A DNA stretch of 6,807 nt from Candidatus Eiseniibacteriota bacterium (GTDB lineage: Bacteria > Eisenbacteria > RBG-16-71-46 > JAGVPR01). Of this stretch, positions 1-5,831 are shown in pieces. Position 1 is the first letter of the stretch, and the number at the start of each line of letters is the position of its first letter. The stretch lies in contig JAGVPR010000206.1 of NCBI GenBank assembly GCA_020052115.1, positions 1 through 6,807 of the forward strand, in the 5' to 3' direction. The notes under the pieces are model-generated. The model did not search any database. It saw only the letters and a program-made list of their open reading frames with translations, and was not told the DNA's origin. The position numbers and the translations under genes were made by a program.

Positions 1-806
1 GCCCCCGAGGCCTCGTCGGTGCGCCCCGGACCGCGATCGAGCAGGTCCGACACGGCGCGGGGGCCGAAACGGACCGCAAGATGGTCGGTGGCCACGCGCT
101 CGACGTTCTGGGCCTCATCGAGCACGGCCGCATCGAAGTCCGGGAGTCCCGCGCCTCCTCCGAACAGCTCCGAGAAGAGCAATGCATGGTTCGCCACGAT
201 CACGCCCGAGTTCCGCGCGCGCCGCCGGCTCTCGCGGTAGAAACACCCTGGGCGCGCGCACTCGCGCGTGGAGCAGAAGGCGCTGTCGCTCGAGACGCGA
301 AACCAGAGATCCGGCGGCGGCGAGTACCCGCGCGATTCGATCTCCTCGATCTCGCCCGTTTCGGTCTCGGCGAGCCAAGCGCCCACCACCTCGAGGAAGT
401 GTCTCTCGCGGGCCGTCCTGCGCGCCTGTTGGGCGTAGAGCCCGAACCGGCGGCCGCACAGATAGGCGCCGCGCCCTTTCACCACGGCGACGGCGAAGTC
501 TTCGCCCAGCACCTTCCGGGCGTTGGGCACGTCTTTTCGGAGGATCTGCTCCTGGAGATTCTTCGTCGTGGAGGCGAGAAGGACGCGCCCACCTTCGCGT
601 GCGCGCAGGGCCGCGGGGATGAGGTATGCTAACGTCTTGCCGACACCGGTGGGGGCCTCGACCGCAAGGACCCCGCCGTCCCGTAGCGTGCGGGCCACCG
701 CGAGGGCCATGGACGCTTGCCCTTCGCGCCATTCGTACTCGGGCAGCGCGACGGAAAGGGGTCCCGACGGCGCGAACAATCTCTCGACTTCTCCCAGAAG
801 ATCCAA
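1..806 (-). CDS. DinG/XPD-type iron-sulfur DNA helicase, N-terminal part (runs off the left edge)
   Basis: ATP-dependent superfamily 2 helicase of the DinG/YoaA/XPD group, which unwinds 5'-tailed or forked DNA in repair. The 268 visible residues contain a Q-motif-like start (ALPEYEWREGQ, about 20-30), Walker A EAPTGVGKT (50-58, Lys57), motif Ia (ASTTKNLQEQ, 78-87) and the DEAQ form of Walker B (LDEAQNVE, 229-236). Four cysteines (117, 178, 183, 188) lie between Ia and II, where this group binds a 4Fe-4S cluster. The C-terminal helicase lobe lies beyond the window. I chose the TTG at 804-806 because GAGGAG sits 6 nt upstream, the protein then begins (M)DLLGEVERLF as relatives do, and no ATG or GTG lies between it and the in-frame stop at 906-908. 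The ATG at 841-843 is in another frame. The gene diverges from the protease. DinG versus YoaA cannot be resolved. The family is clear; the start is likely. Confidence 0.9.
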   Translation of the reverse strand, partial: MDLLGEVERLFAPSGPLSVALPEYEWREGQASMALAVARTLRDGGVLAVEAPTGVGKTLAYLIPAALRAREGGRVLLASTTKNLQEQILRKDVPNARKVLGEDFAVAVVKGRGAYLCGRRFGLYAQQARRTARERHFLEVVGAWLAETETGEIEEIESRGYSPPPDLWFRVSSDSAFCSTRECARPGCFYRESRRRARNSGVIVANHALLFSELFGGGAGLPDFDAAVLDEAQNVERVATDHLAVRFGPRAVSDLLDRGPGRTDEASG

Positions 807-1012
807 CGCGGGCTCCTCGAGGCCTCTCGACGGGCGTGAGCATATCAGAGCCTCGGGCCCTGTCCTGGAGGCCCCGGCGTTCAGAACCGGCCGAGCCCGC
901 CGATCTTACAGAAACAGCCCGGCGCCCTTCCCCGACGACTCTCATCCCGCGGGCGGCGGTTCATTTCGGCAACCATCGGCCATCGGATCTCCCCGTGGAA
1001 AGGAGACCACCC
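807..1012. other. Divergent intergenic region between helicase and protease
   Basis: This 206-bp gap separates two divergently transcribed genes, so it must carry the upstream signals of both. I see Shine-Dalgarno sequences at each end but no convincing -35/-10 pair on either strand. A tandem 7-mer (CCATCGG twice, 973-986) lies just before the protease Shine-Dalgarno sequence. The open reading frame that runs through the gap in frame with the protease is not conserved-looking protein. Confidence 0.5.
997..1005 (+). promoter_or_regulatory. Shine-Dalgarno sequence that fixes the GTG start of the M6 protease
   Basis: GGAAAGGAG ends 7 nt before the GTG at 1013-1015. It decides the start, because the same frame is open for 129 codons further upstream without a signal peptide or ribosome binding site of this quality. 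Confidence 0.8.
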
Positions 1013-3724
1013 GTGAAGCTCCTCGGGCTCTTTCTCGCGTTGACCGCTCTCCTCCTCCCCCAGGAAGCCGCACCCTGTCCGGCGATCCCCTTCCCCGTTG
1101 AGGTCGCGCAGCCGGATGGGAAGACGTTCACGGTCGAGGTGAAAGGCGACGAGTACCTGCACTTCGTTCGTGAGATCTCGACCGGCTACACCGTGATCCA
1201 GTCGGAAGACGGCACTTGGTGGTACGCCGAGCTTGGGACCGAAGGCCGCCTCGCGCCGTCGAACCACCGCGTGGGTGACGCCGACCCGGCGACCACCGGC
1301 CTGGCACCCGATCTGGAACCGATCGCTCCATCCGTGCGACATCCCAGCCTGCCCCCCGGAGCGGACCCGCACCGGCCCCCGGTGCCGGCGGGAAAGAGCG
1401 GGATGCTCAACCTCCCGGCGGCGACGGAAATCGTTGCGCTCATGTGCCAGTTCTCCGGCACGAGCGGATACAACACGCAGGCGTACTGGAACACCATGTT
1501 GTTCGGGGCGAGCCCGTCGCTCACCGATTACTACGACGAGGTATCCTATGGTCAGTTTGCCGTCACCGGCGTCGTTCATGACTGGCGGGCGCTGCCGCAG
1601 ACGCTGTCGGCCTACAACAGCGATGCATCCCTCTGGACCCGCATGATCGGTGACGCCATCGCCGCCTTCGACCCGTACGTCAACTTCGCGGACTACGACG
1701 ACGACGGCGACGGCTTGGTGGATCACTTGCTGCTCGTCTGCGCCGGAGACGACCCCTCCGACGGCTCGGGGACGGGGTTGTGGCCGCACATGTCCTGGTC
1801 CGGCTCGCCGGTCGCGACAGCCGATGGGGTTGACATCGGCAGCTACTTCGTCGTGGACGATTACACCTTCAGCAGCGATCACCGCGCCAACCTGGGCACG
1901 GTCTGTCACGAATTCGGACACAATCTCTCTTGGCCGATGGGGTTCGCGGATCTCTACGATCCGAATAGCGGGAGCATGAGCCTGGACGACCTGAACAACC
2001 ATCCGATGCGCCATTGGTGCCTCATGGGCGACGGCAATTGGTCGGGGCCCTCGACCTCGACGCTCGGAACCGTCCCCGCCCACCCGAGCGGATTCCACCG
2101 GATGTACGCGGGCTGGCTGACCCCGACGACCATCACGACCAACGGAACCAGCGCCCTCTCACCCATCGAGGGAACGACCGGCACCCGGCTCTACAAGATC
2201 CCCGTGGCCGCGAAGCCGCAGGAGTTCTTCCTGCTGGAGTTCCGCAAGCCGATCCCGACGGCGACGTACGACAAGTACTCGTACTGGTGCAGCTACGGCG
2301 GGAACTACCCGAGGCTCGATCCGGGGCTCTTGGTGACCCGCGTGGACAGCACGATGTGGGCGAAGGCCGTCACGAACGCGGCCAACATCGGCACCAGCTC
2401 CTACACGAACTACTCCGTGGAGGTCGTGGATTCCGGCTTCCTGGGCTACACAGCGGGGTCCACCTGTCCCGACACCATCACGACGTACAACGAGACCCGA
2501 ACGAGCGCGCCTTTCTCGAGCGAGGACGGCGCCGCATCGATGTCCGCTCCGCTCAGCAATCGCTTCGACGGCACCGCCAGCGGTATCTCGCTGAGCAGCA
2601 TCGGATCGGGCTCCGGCTCCACGATCTCCTTCACGCTCACCCGCACCGGGGCCGGGACGGAGAGCCGGCTGCTTCTCCATGACGACGCGTTCCCCATCGG
2701 CGCCTTCTACTCGGCCACCGGGACCTTGAGGGCGGTCAAGTTCCAGGGACCGAGCTCCGGCGCGAATTTCAACATCAGCCGCGCGTACCTTTGCTTCTCG
2801 AGTTCCGGTACGCCCGCCACGTTCAAGCTGCACGTCATGAACGGGGCGGGGTCGGCGGAGCTCGTGACGCCCTTCGTTGTCGCTCTGACCTCCGCGCAGG
2901 CGTATCCTCTGTGGCGCGAGGTGGACCTCACAGCCTATCCGGCGCTGCAGGGCCTCGCTCCGGGAACGGAGTTCCGCGTGGCCGTCGAGTACACCTCCAC
3001 CGATATCCCCTACCTCTGGTTCGATCCGTTCGCGGGTCTTGGGTACTCCTATCAGAAAGCCCCGGCCGGTCCGTGGCAGCTCAGCACGAGCGGCGGGAGC
3101 AATGTGGACTATTTGATCCGGGTGGACGTGACCGCAAACGGGATTGTCCCGGTCGCGCTGACGGGATTCGAAGCGCGGGCCGTGGACGGCGGCGTGCGCC
3201 TCGACTGGTCGGTGGCCGATCCGTTGAACCACGCGGGGTTCCGCGTCTACAGATCCCCGGCCCTCGGCGGCGATTGGCAAACCCTGCGGCGCGAATTGGT
3301 GCAAGGAACCAACGGACGCTATTCGTATCTCGACGGCACCGTCACGCCCGGAGAGAGCTATCGCTACCGGCTCGGGGAGATCAGCCGCGACGGCGTGGAG
3401 ACCTCGATGGGGCTCGTCGAAGTCGCCGTCCCCCGGCTCCTGGCCCCGGCGGTTTCGCTGCTGGGAGTCGAGCCGAACCCCTCTCGCGGGACGGCACGGG
3501 TGATGCTGCAGACCTCCTGGTCCGGAGCGATCCGGCTCGATGTCTTCGATTTGTCGGGGCGGCGCCTGCGCACACTCGTTGACCAGATTGTCCCAGGCGG
3601 CAAGCTGGGTTTCGACTGGGACGGCCGGGACGACGCCGGCCGGGCTGTCGGGTCGGGCGTCTACTTGGTGAGACTCCGCTCGGGAGGCAAGGTGGAGTCC
3701 GAAAAGGTGACCATCCTCCGTTAG
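1013..3724 (+). CDS. Secreted M6-family metalloprotease with FnIII-like and FlgD-like/T9SS-like C-terminal domains
   Basis: A predicted exported zinc endopeptidase of family M6 (the InhA/PrtV group), 903 residues. The GTG start gives a signal peptide (MKLLGLFLALTALLL, then P-Q-E-A-A; cleavage near 20). A propeptide-like region with PDGKTFTVEVKGDEYLH follows, then a linker rich in Pro. The catalytic domain (about 135-410) has SLTDYYDEVSYGQF, an Asp-rich calcium-type loop DYDDDGDGLVD (227-237), the zinc site HEFGH (299-303) with Glu300 as catalytic base, and a Met-turn-like WCLMGDGNW with Met338. A beta-rich region of unknown type spans about 545-705. A fibronectin-like domain follows (about 712-807, VALTGFEARAVDGGVRLDW), then a FlgD/type IX-like sorting domain (about 815-903, PNPSRG, GSGVYLVRL). 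The spacing after HEFGH is odd: four extra residues before DLYD. It probably acts outside the cell or at the surface in protein degradation. The family call is strong; substrate and secretion route are inferred. Confidence 0.9.
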   Translation: MKLLGLFLALTALLLPQEAAPCPAIPFPVEVAQPDGKTFTVEVKGDEYLHFVREISTGYTVIQSEDGTWWYAELGTEGRLAPSNHRVGDADPATTGLAPDLEPIAPSVRHPSLPPGADPHRPPVPAGKSGMLNLPAATEIVALMCQFSGTSGYNTQAYWNTMLFGASPSLTDYYDEVSYGQFAVTGVVHDWRALPQTLSAYNSDASLWTRMIGDAIAAFDPYVNFADYDDDGDGLVDHLLLVCAGDDPSDGSGTGLWPHMSWSGSPVATADGVDIGSYFVVDDYTFSSDHRANLGTVCHEFGHNLSWPMGFADLYDPNSGSMSLDDLNNHPMRHWCLMGDGNWSGPSTSTLGTVPAHPSGFHRMYAGWLTPTTITTNGTSALSPIEGTTGTRLYKIPVAAKPQEFFLLEFRKPIPTATYDKYSYWCSYGGNYPRLDPGLLVTRVDSTMWAKAVTNAANIGTSSYTNYSVEVVDSGFLGYTAGSTCPDTITTYNETRTSAPFSSEDGAASMSAPLSNRFDGTASGISLSSIGSGSGSTISFTLTRTGAGTESRLLLHDDAFPIGAFYSATGTLRAVKFQGPSSGANFNISRAYLCFSSSGTPATFKLHVMNGAGSAELVTPFVVALTSAQAYPLWREVDLTAYPALQGLAPGTEFRVAVEYTSTDIPYLWFDPFAGLGYSYQKAPAGPWQLSTSGGSNVDYLIRVDVTANGIVPVALTGFEARAVDGGVRLDWSVADPLNHAGFRVYRSPALGGDWQTLRRELVQGTNGRYSYLDGTVTPGESYRYRLGEISRDGVETSMGLVEVAVPRLLAPAVSLLGVEPNPSRGTARVMLQTSWSGAIRLDVFDLSGRRLRTLVDQIVPGGKLGFDWDGRDDAGRAVGSGVYLVRLRSGGKVESEKVTILR

Positions 3725-3767
3725 TCACCAATGGGGACCCTGGCGTTGGGACGGCTTTCGATTGTGA

Positions 3768-3796
3768 TTGCGGCAGAATCCGATGTGCCCTAGACT
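3768..3796 (+). promoter_or_regulatory. Possible sigma70-type promoter before the HTH gene
   Basis: TTGCGG (3768-3773) and TAGACT (3791-3796) are separated by 17 bp. They match the consensus at 3 of 6 and 4 of 6 positions. A transcript starting near 3803 would carry the hairpin at 3811-3843 in its leader. The match is weak and the sigma preferences of this lineage are unknown. Confidence 0.25.
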
Positions 3797-3810
3797 GCGG
3801 CCTGCGTCCC

Positions 3811-3843
3811 GGCGGAGCGGCGCAACGTGCGTCGCGTTCCGCC
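3811..3843 (+). other. Strong imperfect stem-loop between protease and HTH gene
   Basis: Left arm GGCGGAGCGGCGCA (3811-3824), loop ACG, right arm TGCGTCGC then GT bulge then TCCGCC (3828-3843). This gives 14 pairs including one G-U, interrupted only by the 2-nt bulge. No T-run follows (the next bases are TAACAAAC), so it is not a standard intrinsic terminator. It could be a U-less terminator for the protease, a leader hairpin or operator of the HTH gene 36 bp downstream, or an element end. I cannot choose between these. Confidence 0.5.
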
Positions 3844-3879
3844 TAACAAACAGCCTGGTCCTTTTGCCGGGAGGAATTC

Positions 3880-4212
3880 GTGCCCAAGCGGAGAAAGGCT
3901 TTCAAGCGAGTGAGCCGGGAGGAAAGAGCCAAGATCCTGGCGACCGCGGAGAAGCGTGGATGGACGGCGGCCGAGGTCGAGAAGAGGTACGGCATCTCGC
4001 GCTGGACGTTTTACGGCTGGCGCAAGCGCACCGGCCCAGGGCGTTCTCGTCGCGAGACAACCCTGCGCGGCGGCGCGGTCAAGGGCGATGTCCTTCGTGC
4101 CGAGTTGAGAGCCGCCCTTCCGGGCATTCTTCGCGAGGAGATCGCTCGCGCGTTCGGGATGCTCTTCCAGATCTCGGCGCCGCGGCGACGCGGCCGGCGC
4201 GCGAAGCGGTAG
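3880..4212 (+). CDS. Small basic helix-turn-helix protein, transposase OrfA-like
   Basis: A 110-residue DNA-binding protein of the transposase-like HTH type (the InsE/OrfA-like fold seen in IS3-family first reading frames and in many stand-alone proteins). It starts at GTG 3880-3882 with GGGAGGA five nt upstream. A basic head (MPKRRKAFKR) is followed by SREERAKILATAEKRGWT and the HTH proper (about 31-52: AAEVEKRYGISRWTFYGWRK). A helical stretch follows (about 70-96, AELRAALPGILREEIARAF) that may mediate dimerisation, then an Arg-rich tail (RRRGRRAKR). No DDE-type transposase, second frame, terminal repeats or target duplication is visible around it. It is therefore more likely a domesticated or stand-alone regulator than half of an active IS element. 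The spacing and its own ribosome binding site suggest a separate transcription unit. The fold is fairly sure; the function is unknown. Confidence 0.8.
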   Translation: MPKRRKAFKRVSREERAKILATAEKRGWTAAEVEKRYGISRWTFYGWRKRTGPGRSRRETTLRGGAVKGDVLRAELRAALPGILREEIARAFGMLFQISAPRRRGRRAKR

Positions 4213-4251
4213 GCGCATCGCCGACGGTCATCCAGATTCCCAACGGGCCCC

Positions 4252-4300
4252 GGTCAGCAGCATCGTGCTGGTCTGCCTCCCCGGCAGCCGGCGCCCGGGG
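4252..4300 (+). terminator. Two adjacent stem-loops downstream of the HTH gene, candidate terminator
   Basis: The first is GGTCAGCA (4252-4259) pairing with TGCTGGTC (4266-4273), 8 pairs with two G-U and a 6-nt loop. The second is CCCCGG (4279-4284) pairing with CCGGGG (4295-4300) across a 10-nt loop. Only a short TTT (4310-4312) follows, nine bases later, so intrinsic termination is possible but not well supported. Hairpins of this size arise easily by chance in GC-rich sequence. Confidence 0.3.
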
Positions 4301-4310
4301 CTCGCAGTCT

Positions 4311-4342
4311 TTGTGGCCCTGTGCGACGCGCGCCTTCATAAT
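4311..4342 (+). promoter_or_regulatory. Possible promoter before the AI-2E-family gene
   Basis: CATAAT (4337-4342) matches the -10 consensus at 5 of 6 positions and stands out in GC-rich sequence. The nearest -35-like hexamer is TTGTGG (4311-4316), but the 20-bp spacing is long. It would give a leader of roughly 70 nt. Low confidence. Confidence 0.25.
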
Positions 4343-4416
4343 CGCCGATGAAACCCGCTTCGTCGCCTCGGGCGAGCGCCTCGCCGCCCGGGCGCGGGGG
4401 CTGATCGGAGAAGACG

Positions 4417-5622
4417 ATGTCCTTGGCGCGTGACCGGTCTCAGGGATCGCGTCCCGATGTTGAGCCGGCCGAGCACGCCGCGGCGGCGGCCGATCAGGAT
4501 TCCGCGGCCGAGACGCCGTCCGTAGCGCCGCTCGCCGTGGACCCGGCGATATCCGCGGTGGCGGCTTTCCGTCGGAGGGCTCTTGCGGTCGGTTTCGGCG
4601 TGGTCGCCCTCGCGGTGGTCGCGCTGCTTGTCATCATCTACCTGCCGCTGGCGCGGTCCATCCTCTGGGCCGTCACGCTCGCGATTCTCTTCTATCCGGT
4701 GCACCGGCGCTTCCTGACCGCGTTCCGCGGCCACGCTCATCTGGCGGCGCTCGCCAGCACGCTGCTCGCGCTCTTCGTGGTGGTCGTGCCGGCATTCCTC
4801 ATCTTCATGCAGCTGCTCCAGGAGACGCAGAATCTCTGGCCGTCCATCCGCCAGGGACTGGGGCCGGACACGTTCCTGAAGCTCGCTCGGGTGCTCGAGG
4901 AATCGCCGCTTCGTCCGGCGGCGCACTGGTTGTTCGGGACGGACCCCGCTGCCGGAGCGGCCGCGATCGAGAAAGGCATCGAGCAGATCGTGAACGGCTT
5001 CCGCGATCTGGTCCTCGGACAGCTCACGGCGGTGTCCCGCTCGGCCCCCAGGGTTCTCCTGGGCGTCGTCATCACGCTGTTCACTTTCTTCTTCTTCCTG
5101 CGCAGCGGTCCCCGCTGGATCGAAAACGTCAAGTCAGGGCTGCCGCTCGACCGGACGCACGCCGACCACCTCCTTCACATCGCCGGCCAGGCCGTCGGCG
5201 CCGTGTTCCGCGGCGTGCTGGTGACCGCCGGCATCCAAGCCGTGCTGGCGGGGCTGGGTTACTGGGTCGCGGGCGCGCCCGTGCCGATCCTGCTGGCGTC
5301 CCTGACGCTCATCACGGCGCTCGTCCCGTTTGTGGGTCCGGTCGCCGTCTGGCTGCCGACGGCGATCGGATTGCTGCTCGCGGGGCATCGAGTGGCGGGC
5401 GCAGGGCTCTTTGTCTGGGGAATGTGCGTCGTGAGTCTCGTGGACAATTTCCTGAGGCCGTATCTCATCGGCCGCGAAATGAAGCTCCCGATCCTCTGGC
5501 TCTTCCTCGCTATCATCGGCGGGCTGCGCGTCTTCGGCTTCCTCGGCCTAATGCTCGGGCCGGCCGCGCTGGCGCTCTTCCTGGCCTGCTACCGCATCTA
5601 CACCGAGGAACGCTCGTCCTGA
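4417..5622 (+). CDS. AI-2E family transporter (PerM/UPF0118 integral membrane protein)
   Basis: A 401-residue polytopic inner-membrane protein of the AI-2E exporter/PerM family. Members are linked to autoinducer-2 export, Na+/H+ antiport or unknown efflux, so the substrate cannot be read from sequence. It starts at ATG 4417 with GGAG six nt upstream. After an unusual soluble, Ala- and acid-rich head of about 50 residues come paired hydrophobic segments (about 55-78 and 80-93), a third at about 108-133, and a long soluble stretch (about 135-210) as in the family. Further membrane segments follow at about 212-228, 264-285, 289-321, 325-343 and 357-390. The family's C-terminal signature is clear: VDNFLRPYLIGREMKLP (342-358) followed by IIGGLRVFGFLGLMLGP (366-382). 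The length is only slightly above usual because of the N-terminal extension. It stands alone between hairpins and so is likely monocistronic. Confidence 0.92.
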   Translation: MSLARDRSQGSRPDVEPAEHAAAAADQDSAAETPSVAPLAVDPAISAVAAFRRRALAVGFGVVALAVVALLVIIYLPLARSILWAVTLAILFYPVHRRFLTAFRGHAHLAALASTLLALFVVVVPAFLIFMQLLQETQNLWPSIRQGLGPDTFLKLARVLEESPLRPAAHWLFGTDPAAGAAAIEKGIEQIVNGFRDLVLGQLTAVSRSAPRVLLGVVITLFTFFFFLRSGPRWIENVKSGLPLDRTHADHLLHIAGQAVGAVFRGVLVTAGIQAVLAGLGYWVAGAPVPILLASLTLITALVPFVGPVAVWLPTAIGLLLAGHRVAGAGLFVWGMCVVSLVDNFLRPYLIGREMKLPILWLFLAIIGGLRVFGFLGLMLGPAALALFLACYRIYTEERSS

Positions 5623-5623
5623 C

Positions 5624-5645
5624 GTCGCGGCGCCCGGCCCGCGAC
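5624..5645 (+). terminator. Hairpin directly after the AI-2E-family gene, candidate U-less terminator
   Basis: GTCGCGG (5624-5630) pairs perfectly with CCGCGAC (5639-5645) across an 8-nt loop and begins one base after the stop codon. No T-tract follows (ATGGGACAC). Its placement right after a gene supports termination or 3'-end stabilisation, but the missing U-run lowers confidence. Confidence 0.4.
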
Positions 5646-5793
5646 ATGGGACACGCGCTTGCGGTGCGAAAGTGACAAGCCGGCTCGCTACCCACCCGCA
5701 ACACGGAATAATCCATCGCGATCTCCGTTGAATCGTGTTCAGATTCCATGGACGCTGGATGGCCCTTGATGTCCGGCGAGGGTACCGGTACGC

Positions 5794-5802
5794 TGGGACA
5801 AT
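5794..5802 (+). promoter_or_regulatory. Possible extended -10 promoter of the metalloregulator gene
   Basis: TGG-GACAAT (TG at 5794-5795, hexamer 5797-5802) matches an extended -10 element with 4 of 6 consensus bases. No good -35 is spaced correctly. Transcription would start near 5809, at the left edge of the ACTAAAC/GTTTAGT dyad, so a repressor bound there would cover the start. Confidence 0.3.
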
Positions 5803-5828
5803 TAGGCGCCACTAAACGAGGGTTTAGT
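5801..5828. promoter_or_regulatory. Probable DtxR/MntR-type autoregulatory operator (overlapping dyads)
   Basis: ACTAAAC (5811-5817) and GTTTAGT (5822-5828) form a perfect 7-bp inverted repeat around GAGG. A second, overlapping dyad is formed by TTAG (5802-5805) and CTAA (5812-5815). The AT-rich arms stand out from the GC-rich surroundings. DtxR-family operators are inverted repeats with TTAG/CTAA-type ends (DtxR: TWAGGTTAGSCTAACCTWA), and the next gene is a DtxR-family regulator, so autoregulation is the natural reading. The Shine-Dalgarno-like GAGGG lies between the arms, so the RNA could also fold with the ribosome binding site in a tetraloop. The dyads are seen directly; the ligand is inferred. 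Confidence 0.6.
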
Positions 5829-5831
5829 CAG

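Noticed and set aside
841..843. Minus-strand ATG with GAGG upstream as a helicase start
   Set aside because: Reading through codon by codon shows it is out of frame with the Walker A and FeS motifs.
115..945. Long minus-strand reading frame (276 codons) over the helicase
   Set aside because: It is a different frame from the helicase motifs, is Arg-rich and low in recognisable domains. It is a shadow of the real gene in GC-rich DNA.
626..1012. Upstream 129-codon extension of the protease frame from an ATG at 626
   Set aside because: It overlaps the divergent helicase start, has no protein-like composition, and would bury the signal peptide that begins at the GTG at 1013 with a strong Shine-Dalgarno sequence.
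881..2098. 405-codon minus-strand reading frame opposite the protease
   Set aside because: It is Arg/Val/Gly-rich shadow translation with no domains, while the plus strand carries clear M6 motifs.
2159..3304. 381-codon minus-strand reading frame opposite the protease
   Set aside because: It is another antisense shadow in GC-rich sequence; no motif or ribosome binding site supports it.
3841..3849. GCCTAACAA resembling the RYYYAAC end of an integron attC site
   Set aside because: No matching GTTRRRY partner lies within a plausible distance and there is no integrase or cassette array, so a single 7-base match is not evidence.
3768..4433. 221-codon plus-strand reading frame overlapping the HTH gene
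   Set aside because: It overlaps in a different frame a shorter gene that has a strong ribosome binding site and a clear HTH; the long frame shows no domain.
5748..5831. In-frame ATG starts at 5748 and 5769 for the metalloregulator
   Set aside because: The added residues are unlike DtxR N-termini, and the dyad and ribosome binding site would lie inside the coding region. ATG 5832 fits the family start.
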